Shown here: one piece after another, positions 55,675 to 64,000 of the stretch | How positions within the stretch are numbered: the stretch's first letter is position 1 | Layout: each line of letters begins with the position of its first letter | Assembly: GCA_964016875.1 (NCBI GenBank) | Contig: OZ024730.1 | Span: 40,804,795 to 40,868,794, forward strand | Direction: 5' to 3' | DNA: 64,000 bases | DNA from: Fallopia convolvulus | Lineage: Eukaryota; Streptophyta; Magnoliopsida; Caryophyllales; Polygonaceae | Program-made: the position numbers and the translations under genes | Notes under the pieces: generated by a model | What the model was told of the DNA's origin: nothing | The model's input: the letters and a program-made list of their open reading frames with translations, nothing else | The model's database searches: none

Positions 55675-55756
55675 GTTGCTCAACTTAATACAAGTTATCC
55701 TGGACCTCCTGGTGGGTTGGTGTCATACATAAAAAATGCAAGAGAACTATTGGCAG
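55675..55756 (+). pseudogene. Exon relic of UDP-sugar pyrophosphorylase
   Basis: Between a TTTTTTGAG acceptor and a GCAG|GTGC donor the frame reads LNTSYPGPPGGLVSYIKNAR then ELLAG. This closely resembles the LN-SYPGGL-AYI-AKELLADS segment of plant UDP-sugar pyrophosphorylase, which I recall from the family, apart from a six-base insertion adding two residues. No neighbouring exon is recognisable, so it is an isolated exon. Confidence 0.6.
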
Positions 55757-55769
55757 GTGCTGGTAGACC

Positions 55770-56430
55770 TGAACAAAGTCGGACTAATCCACCCAATCCG
55801 TATCGCCCGTCCGAAAAAATGGGCGGACTTGGACAAAATTTCTAACCCGAAATGGTATTTTAGCTTGCCCGCTGGAATTCATGGACGAGACACCGAACAA
55901 TTTTTTTGACCGAATATCCCGGATATCCCGCCGAATATATTCAATGTATAAAATAAATATTTATACTTTAGAAATATATATACATATAAATATTAAATAT
56001 TTATTTCTAAAATTATATTTTTATGCCAATTTATCAATGGCCTAAATGAATAGACAAGCCCGTATAACTAACTGTAAAGCCTTATTTTTTTGGCAACAGA
56101 TTAGAAACCCAAATGGCACAATAAAAAGTAGATACACTACTATTTAGAGACCAGGAGTAGAACGAGATTTGCCTAGTGCCCATTGCATGTATCATTGTAC
56201 ATGTCTCAAATTTTATACTTTTATATTTTTTTTATATATGAGGCAGGTTGAAATTACATTGGGACTCGTGGGCTGTCCGGATCCGCACGTTTGGACGGGT
56301 CTGAACAGCCTTGTCAGCCCGAATCTAAGGCTTGACCCGAACCCGCCTGGATAAATGGACAATTTTTTTTTATCAAAGTCCGGCCCGAATCCGGCTCGGA
56401 TCCGGGTTTGTACAGATCTAGGTGATGGAC
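55770..56430. repeat. CCCG-rich dispersed-repeat pieces
   Basis: 55785-55870 (CCGTCCGAAAAAATGGGCGG) and 56260-56410 (GTCCGGCCCGAATCCGGCTC; CTGTCCGGATCCGCACG) are islands of CCCG/CGGA words in AT-rich surroundings, the style of non-autonomous hAT-like repeats. Ends are not resolved. Confidence 0.35.
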
Positions 56431-56689
56431 ACCACTTTGACTTTGAAAATGGTAACAACTAACATTGATACTTAGCTTCAATTTCGTTTTTTCTATATTT
56501 GGTGGGTTGTTTGCGAGAATCCTTTTTGCTGGAATTGTTGGTAGTACTAGTAGATGTGGAATCACGTATCTTGGAACAATGCATAATGAAAACTAATTCA
56601 TTTAATCTTATTATTTTACGTGTTGTTACAATGATCATGTAGTGTGTAATTAATGATTTGTGAAGTTTTGAGATAATTTAAAGTTCGGT

Positions 56690-57580
56690 TCATGCATTTT
56701 AAAGTATAGGTTCATGTTATCTTATTGTATGGTTCATACTTCATAGTATATTAAATTAATTTAGTTTTGCTTTGGAAGCTAGTTTTTTGGAAATAATGTA
56801 CATAATAATTATTATATTGTTTCATGTTTTTGGATGTTTAGGTTCTTATAATAAGTGTGTGTATAATTTGTCATTTAGTAGCCTATTAGCTCAAATGGTA
56901 GAGCAATGTGTATGTGTACATAGTGAGTTCAAATCCCACATAGGCTAATACTTCATACGGTTGGTTTATTATAGCTCTTATTTTAGTTCATGTTTTTGTA
57001 AGCTCGGGTTCATACTAGTTTATCTTACAGTTTATGTGTTTAAAGTATACTAGTTATTTTGATTCATATCTTTTGGTTCATGACATTTGTTCTTTCGGTT
57101 CATATATTTATTATTATAGGTTCATAAGATTCTATCTTATGGTTATAACCATATCGTTTTAAGGTTTATGTGTGTCATGTATTATAGTTCATAAAAAGCA
57201 TTATGTTGATTCATGTTTTTATACGATTAGGTTCATAACAACTGTCAATATGGTTCATGAGATTTAATTCAAAATACTCGTTTGTGCCATGTATTATGAG
57301 TTCATGTCTTTATACGGTTAGGTTCATAACAATTTTCATATAGGTTCATGAAATTTGTTTCACGCTACTTGTTATTTGTATCATGTATCGTATTTCATAA
57401 ATGTTATTTTATGGTTCATGTCTTTATGTCTTTATGTAGTTAGGTTCATAACAATTATCATAAAGGTTCAACTCACAATTTATTTGTGTTATGTATTCTA
57501 GCTCGTTCATACATTTTAATGTTAAGGTTCATATATTTGAATGTTAAGGTTCATACTAAGTACGTGTTCTTACGGTTCAT
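56690..57580 (+). repeat. Degenerate GGTTCATA-rich repeats
   Basis: The octamer core GGTTCAT recurs more than twenty times at irregular 25-45-bp spacing (for example TAGGTTCATAACAA at 57230, 57325 and 57442). Confidence 0.6.
56880..56947 (+). tRNA. tRNA-like sequence, probably a pseudogene
   Basis: AGCCTAT (56880-56886) pairs with ATAGGCT (56940-56946) as an acceptor stem. TAGCTCAAATGGTAGAGC is an A-box D arm, and GTGAGTTCAAATCCCAC a B-box T arm with one mismatch. The middle ATGTG/TACAT stem closes a six-base loop and leaves almost no variable loop, so the anticodon is unreadable and the gene is unlikely to work. A tRNA-derived SINE head is an alternative. Confidence 0.45.
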
Positions 57581-57599
57581 GAATTTTTTTTTCTCGTAG

Positions 57600-59215
57600 A
57601 AGTTAGTATCATGACCTTAATTGCAATTTGAACACATGAAATCTCAATATATTTCATATCATTTTATCAAAGAAGAAACAATAAAACTAGAGAAAAATTA
57701 AGAACATAAAAAAGAGGACAAAATTCTAAAGTTCATCATTTGGGCATTTTATCAAACACATGGCGGACAATTAGACAAGTATTGATCATTAACCTATATT
57801 TTCAATCCAAAGCTTCAAATTGCAAGTCAAAACATACACAATATTCATAGATTTGAGTAAACTCAACAAAAATTGGTGTAAAGAACACAAAAACATGACT
57901 AAATAAATGTAATTTGAAGAGTCAACCTCCCAACTTTGAAGAACCCCTAAATGTGAATTGAAACTATTTAAAAGCAACATATACCAAAATCTATGAAGAG
58001 AGAATGGAAATTGGAGACAAAATCTACAAAAAAAAAAAATGATCTAGAATGAAAGAAGGAAGGTGGTGCAATAAAAAAGGCAAAGATCGATCAGAGCGAG
58101 AGTTGAAGTGTGCACATAGTAAAAGAAAGGATCGATGCACATAGAATAAATATGTGAGTTCCTGCAACTTTTTTTTTATTTGATGGGTGTAAGTACGAAA
58201 ATACTCTTAAATAATTAAAATCACTTAAAAGGAGTGTGTCTAATGTGGACCATAGATTTCCCAAATCTAACGTCTCATATTTGTTCTTATTTTACACCCT
58301 AAATATTATTCTCATTTGATCATCTCTCTGTCTTGAAATATGTGCAAAGTTCTAAAAATCCTTAAAATGCAAAGTAGGGGAGTAGAAGAAAATTAAAAAA
58401 AAGACTAACTTTTTGCCAAAAACTTGAGGATATCTCACCATCTCTTTTATAATTAAAAGAATGGGGGTTAAGGTTTTCCCTATGAACTTTTAGATTTTTA
58501 TCCTTCCAGAGCCCATTAGCTAGATTATTAATATTTTAGCTTAACTAATATGCTTAACAATTAAATGTATATGAAGCCAAAAAAATCAATTAACAAGATT
58601 TAACATACATCCTCCGTAAGTCTACAAAACCAAGGGCCCTTCTACCTCACTATAATTAAACAGATTTCTACAATTACTTACTACAATTAAACAGATTAAA
58701 TCCTTATGAAAATTCTTCCCGGATGATGTAGAGGTCTCGACGTGTCTCCCTACCACAAATGCAACATGCCTAAGAAAAAGGATTTTATTTTTAAACAACT
58801 ATAAATTGGACCTCACGAGCTCTTTTGTTAGGACCTAGTGCCCTTGTTGTCAACATTGGATCTAATACAAATCTGTAATACTCCGTCTGACATATACATG
58901 GGGAGTCACAGGGTTGTAGATTCATAGTGGGTACGGTCTACTAAATCAAACTAACAACAATTCATTGCATTGGACCTTGCAACAAAGGCATGACGAGTAA
59001 ATCCATGTAAAACATCCAATTTAGAAATTTAAAACTAGTGCAATAAAAATATATGCATGCAGAAGCCAGAAATTTGTGAGACAACATAAAAAGACACCAT
59101 AACCAGTCTAGGTAAAACGCAAACCCTCTCAACACATACTCCAAGGAGATTACAATCAAAGCAACTTTTGTAAAATGGAGCGCCCGTGGAGGTGGCTGAA
59201 GCAGTGCGTACGTTG
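57600..59215. other. Intergenic, no gene
   Basis: AT-rich. 58320-58390 contains a decayed MITE end (ATATGTGCAAAGTTCTAAAAA...GGGGAGTA). Otherwise nothing that I can support. Confidence 0.4.
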
Positions 59216-59219
59216 GGGC

Positions 59220-59535
59220 GTTCGTATTGGTCATTCTCTTGGTTTTAACAAGGTGATTTTTAATTAGATTGTCTTAAGTTTATTTAGAAGGCGTTCTGAT
59301 CTCTATATTGGAGATGCACTTGCTTTGACAATTGAGATTGGTGCACATTTGTTGCTGTGCAAATGGGAATTTGTTCGTAGGAATGCTAATCAAGTTGTAC
59401 ATTGGCTCAATAGATAAATGACGTTGATTCCTTTTTTTTATTTCAAGTAATTTTTCGTTTCTATTTGAAGTTTATGATGTATTGGTTACGGATTTGGTTT
59501 CAAGTTAATGTAGTTTTTGCATAAAGAAAAAAAAA
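59220..59535 (+). mobile_element. LINE 3'-end relic
   Basis: Frame fragments end FVRRNANQVVHWLNR, the C-terminal motif of the LINE RNase H (FVRRxAN..AH), then a stop and an untranslated tail to an A-rich end (AAAGAAAAAAAAAATC). 5' truncated and decayed. Confidence 0.55.
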
Positions 59536-59674
59536 ATCACAATAATAGCTTGTATAAAGGCATCCAAAAAGCATATTTGATGAAATAATACACAAGATAA
59601 AGACACATGTGCATTGCCCCGGTTATCTACATTTAAGTGATTTTGTTCTTTTCTCTGCTTTATCTAATCATTTT

Positions 59675-61455
59675 CTAACCTATGAAACATATTTCGACAT
59701 TTTAATGAAATACTGTTCTCAGATAAGGGCAGCCATATACATGTGCACAAGCCAACTAGTAAAATGGTTATTCTATTATTATTAAAGCATGAACCTAAAA
59801 CCTAATTGGCCATTACATGTACGCAATCCCGTGAATATTTCATCATGCATGTGGAAAGTATATAATTACATTTATTCTCCATAATTATTGTGAATTTTCT
59901 CCGCTTGAAGAAAAAAGATATTCTCCGTTTTTATAATATAGGTCTTTTTAACTTAAAACCTTGTTTCACAATGTAAGTCTATTTTAATTGATTAATACTA
60001 AAACTTGTAAAAATAACATTTAATTAATGTATTTCTAGTTCAAATGTACGTATAAATATTAAAAAAATGTCACCCATTGGGTGATATTATATGATTTAAT
60101 CTCATATTAATTTTGTACACAAAAAACAATATATCATAAAAAAAATTATTTTAAGCTTGTCTTAATATATGTGCAAAGTTCTAAAAATCCCTAAATTGTG
60201 AAACGGAGGGAGTATTAAATCATCGTCAAATAAACTAATTGAGAAAAAAAAATATGGTCATAATTGATGAGACCCAAAAAATATATATATAAAAAATTTC
60301 TATAAACATAGGAAATGACCATTGAAAAAATAAAGCGGAAATAATTTCAAATGAGAAATTTACGTACACATAAAATTCTGGACAAATAAATTTATTCTTA
60401 GGCGTAGAGATTTTTCTCTATACGACTTCTTGGTCAGTAGAAAATTTTTCTCTCTAAATACCGTGTTTCTATTTACCATTATTTTTACTGCCCAATGAAT
60501 AACTCTTGTTCTTTGTCTAGTAACTAAGATTTTACGATCCAACAACGATGAAAGTGGATCTGACGGGGCTAATTTGAGTATTAAACATGTGCTCATGGAT
60601 TGACCATGCTTCAAACACTAAAGTGTTCGAGCGATATGACCCATGATACGGGTCGTTAAGGTCGATCGAAGCCATAGCAAGACCAAGCGATTCATTTTGA
60701 GCTATTAAGCATACACCACGTTGGGATTCCTCTTGGCCCGAGCGGTCTTGGTGGCGATGACCGATACTTCAAATGGAGGCACAAGGTCGGAAGAGATGAA
60801 GAATGCTAGCCTAAAATCCTCAAGTGTCAAGCGGATCGTTGCATGCCATAAGGAATAGTTGGATCGGTCGAGACACAAGGGGAGGTTTGAGAGATCTTGG
60901 CTGGTCGTATTGACCCCCTAACCCCAATAGAATAATCGAGCCACCAGGAACTAACTGACGATCGTATCTAGCTAGCATCTCTTGAGTAAGGATGAAAAGT
61001 AAAGAAGAAAGAAGTTCAAGTTCATGAAGTTCTCTCTTCAAGTTGAAAGTGCTTTTTTTTTGTCTTGGGCACTGCCCGTAGGAGTCGAAACGGAAACCTT
61101 ATGATATCATGATGAAGTCTTAACCGTTTGACTAGATGCACAAAGGTAGTTGAAAGTGTTTGTATGTTCAATGTATACTAATACCAAAAGCTATCTTACG
61201 TAAAATAATCTTTTTTGGTAGAATCTTACGTAAAATAATCTAGTAAGAACATACCCTCTTACCAAAACCCTAATACACATAAAACTATACGAGATATAAA
61301 CGTTTAATATTAACAACACCAAAAATCATAAGTAATCTAGTAAAATAATCTAGTAAGAACTAATCATAAGTAAAATCTCTTCCACCAAAAAAAATCATAA
61401 GTAAAATACTACACTAATTAATATTAACAACACACTATCATAAACGTTTGTCATC
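59675..61455 (-). repeat. Inverted repeat arm 2 (partner 31005-32685)
   Basis: Reverse-complement partner of 31005-32685 through nearly its whole length. It differs by a MITE insertion (59921-60212), one instead of two copies of the 310-bp unit, and an extra 100-bp stretch near 61055-61140. Confidence 0.8.
59921..60212. mobile_element. Stowaway-type MITE inside inverted-repeat arm 2
   Basis: Same family as 54480-54772, ending GAAACGGAGGGAG with TA at 59919-59920 and 60213-60214. Arm 1 shows the empty site: TTTAATATCTTTTT around 32419-32432 with a single TA (32423-32424). Confidence 0.9.
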
Positions 61456-61742
61456 TCTATAACTATATATTAAATCTGTTCCTTTTCGAGCCACCAGAAC
61501 GATTCTGGCCCCACCTCAAATTTAAAAAAATAACTTTGATGATGTCCAAAACAGTAAAAGCAAGAAGTGGACCCGGGGTACCAAGAGCAAGTGGGCCCGG
61601 AGCGACCCCCAAATGCAATTTAGGGACCCACACCCATATCCTTCGTTTATTTAAAACAAAACTCACGCCCTCGCGAGGTCTCTCGACTATCCGGGACGAG
61701 GTCTCGACCTCGTCACCGACTATACTAACACACCCGCCCACT

Positions 61743-61836
61743 CGAACCAATCACAAGCGACCTCACGCCCGAACCAATCACCAGCGACCTCACTCCCAAA
61801 CCAATCACAAGCGACCTCATTCTCGGACCAATCAAA
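61743..61836 (+). promoter_or_regulatory. Four 27-bp repeats, each with a CCAAT box
   Basis: CGAACCAATCACAAGCGACCT is repeated four times with CCAAT at 61747, 61774, 61801 and 61828, exactly 27 bp apart, about 70 bp above the TATA box. Likely an LTR enhancer, by inference. Confidence 0.75.
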
Positions 61837-61894
61837 AATCCTAATTTCGGGCATCCCACATCGAACATTGGCCTAAACTCGGCCCCCCAATTCT

Positions 61895-61903
61895 CTATAA
61901 ATA
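61895..61903 (+). promoter_or_regulatory. LTR TATA box
   Basis: CTATAAATA in TTCTCTATAAATAGAGAAG, downstream of the CCAAT repeats. Confidence 0.75.
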
Positions 61904-62333
61904 GAGAAGAACCTCGTAGGAAGAAGGGGTCGAAAAACCACTTGAACTCAAGAACTCTCTTGCTTGTTAAGATCGACGTGATAGGAACATCGTCAAAAGA
62001 CCTCGCTACAGACAGGAGAAATCCACAAAAGACCCCAAGTCGTACAGGGACCTCGCCCACACCAAAAACCTCGCTACAGAACCTCACAAAAACTCTCTAC
62101 ACCACGTCCCCAAATCTACCTCGCCCTAGAATCAAACCTCGCAACATTTAGGTTTGATCTCGAAACCTTGTAGAGAGGTCTAGGTGTGACTTTCAAAGTT
62201 GTTCGTCAACCTCGTAGGTTTGTAACCTCGCTATCACGGAAAAAATCATAAATAAAGGAGCAAGTGTTTGCACTCAAATATAATAATCTTGTTTCTTGTC
62301 TCGTAGCGTAGCCGTTATTTCGGGTTTCATCAC

Positions 62334-62350
62334 TGGCGCCGTCTGTGGGA
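62334..62350 (+). other. Gypsy primer-binding site
   Basis: TGGCGCCGTCTGTGGGA, a common plant Ty3/gypsy primer site, one base after the LTR. Confidence 0.85.
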
Positions 62351-62414
62351 ACCTCTTCATCCTAAGCAGCTTCCCGTTTTAGTGCAAACCTTGATTCCTT
62401 AAAAACCCCTCAAA

Positions 62415-63836
62415 ATGGCTTGTCCAAACAATTTCTTCCCCCAACATCCCGACAACATGGCTGAGACCCCTCCGTGGACGACGGCAGGTCCGTCGGGGTA
62501 CCCTTTTGTGGTTCCGCCAGGCTGGACATACAACGTTCCACAAAACCCATATTTGTTCCAGGGGTATGAACAGGGTGGCGCTCCTTTCAACCAGTATCCC
62601 TACCCGGGGTACGGGCAGTACCAATAGGGCCAAGCTTCCCCATATTCCCGATTCCCTCCCAGGGGCAACCTCACTCCGAGTACGTGCCCGCGTATGTCCC
62701 GGGCTATATGCCGGGGCAGGAGGCGCCCACCAACGGGTCTACCACGGAGAGACCCTCCCGAGATCCGATGCAGATCTCGCGATCCCGTTCGCGACGTGCG
62801 GAGAGGCGTGACATGGAGTTGTCCGAAACGGCGGCAAGCGCGCCACGCCCTCTGGCGAGGTCAAAATCGAAATCTGCTTGCCCATCCGTCGAGAGTGGAT
62901 ACAAGAATCCCTTCGTGCCTAAGATCCAGGAGGCACACATGCCCAAAGGTTTCCATTGGCCGCAAATGGGACTCTACGACGGCACGGCCGACCCCGAGGA
63001 CCACATAAAACACTACGCCGTCTAGATGAACGTCAACTCCTACAATGACGCCATTTTTCTGTCGAATCTTTCCAACCACTCTGGACAAGGCGGCAATGAC
63101 GTGGTTCACCAGCCTTAAGGTCGAGTCGATAGCCTCGTTTTCCCAGCTATGCGAGTCCTTCGTCGGACACTTCAATGGCTCAAGGAAGCGCAAGAAGAAC
63201 ATGCGCGATCTCCACGGCATTGAGCAGGGAGAGAACGAGAAGCTGGGTACCTTTTTTACAAGGTTCACCACCGCGGTCACTGAGATCGCGCAGATCGACG
63301 AGGCGTCGGTACGAGACATCCTCATGGGCAACCTTCGCCAGGAGGATTTCAAGTGTCTCATTTTTCTCAAGAATCCGACGACATATGAGAGCCTGTGTGC
63401 TCGGATCACGGCACAGGTCTACGCCGAGGACGCTGCCAGCCAGAGCTCGCGATCGAGGACCGACAAGGAAATCGTGACCGAGGCTAAGGGAAAAGCTAAA
63501 GTGGCTGCGCCGGCCGCGAGGGACGCGTACATGACACAAACTCACGACCGGCGCGCCGATTACAAAATCAACAACAACAACAAAGGCAACAACAATAACA
63601 ACAGAGGCCACAACAACGACAATAGAAACAACAACCGCTACGACAATCGCGGGGGTGGCGGTGGGGGTTGGAGCTGTTTCGGCGGGAAGCCACGAGGTTA
63701 CAAAGGCAAAGGTGGCCCCGCCTACAACCCCAACGAGAAAAAACGCGCCAACCCCGCGTCGGGGGCCAACCTCGTGCAGCAGGAACCAACCCGGTCCCGA
63801 CCAAGCAACGCAGAGCAACAAGCTCCGGCGAGGTAG
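62415..63836 (+). pseudogene. Gypsy gag, three frames
   Basis: 62415-62627 is a Pro/Tyr/Gly-rich N-terminus. 62684-63025 has SRSRSRRAERRDME and then MGLYDGTADPEDHIKHY, the retrotransposon-gag domain entry. 63045-63836 has the domain core (TTLDKAAMTWF; FSQLCESFVGHF; KKNMRDLHGIEQGENEKLGT; FTTAVTEIAQIDE) and then an Asn/Gly-rich tail with no recognisable zinc knuckle. Stops at 62625 (TAG), 63023 (TAG) and 63834 (TAG), plus shifts near 62655 and 63057. Confidence 0.8.
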
Positions 63837-64000
63837 TCGCGCTCCGGACAAGCCGCGGCGCTCGATGGGTACATCAACACCATCTCGGGTGGACCCTCGC
63901 TGGCAGGTTCGAGCCAAGCGGAAAGAAAGAGATACGCGAGGGCAAGTCACCATGAGCCCTCGGTATACAGCGTGACACAAACCTCACGGTCCCACGTGGG
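63837..64000 (+). pseudogene. Start of gypsy pol (pre-protease region)
   Basis: The frame after the stop at 63834 reads ALDGYINTISGGPSLAG, the segment that commonly precedes protease in plant gypsy elements. Cut by the window end. Confidence 0.6.

Larger units (their letters stand above)
61537..62332 (+). repeat. 5' LTR of the gypsy element
   Basis: 796 bp bounded by TGATGATGTCC and GGTTTCATCA (TGATG/CATCA inverted ends), followed by the primer site. Confidence 0.8.
61537..64000 (+). mobile_element. Ty3/gypsy element, 5' part, running off the window
   Basis: LTR 61537-62332, primer site, gag and the start of pol (to 64000). Strongly GC-rich compared with its neighbours, suggesting a young insertion or a different base composition. 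The element continues beyond the right edge. Confidence 0.82.

Overview
This is a plant nuclear window, most likely from a flowering plant. The evidence is the TE families present (Ty1/copia and Ty3/gypsy elements with plant-type primer sites, a CACTA transposon, LINE, Stowaway MITEs), intron-split plant gene fragments, and one plant-specific hybrid proline-rich protein gene. A 200-N block (36449-36648) shows it is a scaffolded assembly. I cannot name the species. Nearly everything is transposable-element sequence, much of it nested; only one intact host gene is visible (29978-30379, minus).

Layout. 1-21082: an ATHILA-type gypsy element whose 3' ORF is split by three insertions: a 10.37-kb CACTA transposon (413-10785, 30-bp TIRs, TTG target duplication), a 2.67-kb solo LTR (11114-13787, CCATG duplication) and a solo ATHILA LTR (14247-15789, CCATA duplication). 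The CACTA element carries pieces of host genes (GAPDH, an E2F/DEL-like factor, probably an LRR protein), a LINE 3' end with its own 15-bp duplication, and a 2.4-kb array of a 39-bp repeat. Downstream, a 3.0-kb LTR-plus-3'-end unit is tandemly duplicated.

21083-30500: two minus-strand, 3'-truncated copia elements; a stray copy of the HyPRP 3' flank; a 22-bp minisatellite; then the HyPRP gene with a TATA box.

31005-39268: one arm of a large inverted repeat (partner at 59675-61455), a minus-strand relic of the GGGAAC-rich copia family, a second CACTA-like end with a palindromic AGCGACCATATGGTCGCT array, the gap, a gypsy pol relic and an old LTR.

39269-51143: a complete SIRE-like copia element with two similar LTRs. 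Gag and pol carry about a dozen stop codons and a nested insertion, yet a 758-codon 3' ORF is open. The hexamer GGGAAC/GTTCCC is scattered through the element at many times chance frequency and in all three codon phases. 51144-54290 is a minus-strand relative that has lost pol.

54290-64000: Stowaway MITEs, a UDP-sugar-pyrophosphorylase-like exon relic, a tRNA-like sequence, GGTTCAT-rich repeats, a LINE tail, the second inverted-repeat arm (carrying a MITE absent from the first arm), and the 5' LTR, primer site and gag of a Ty3/gypsy element running off the right edge.
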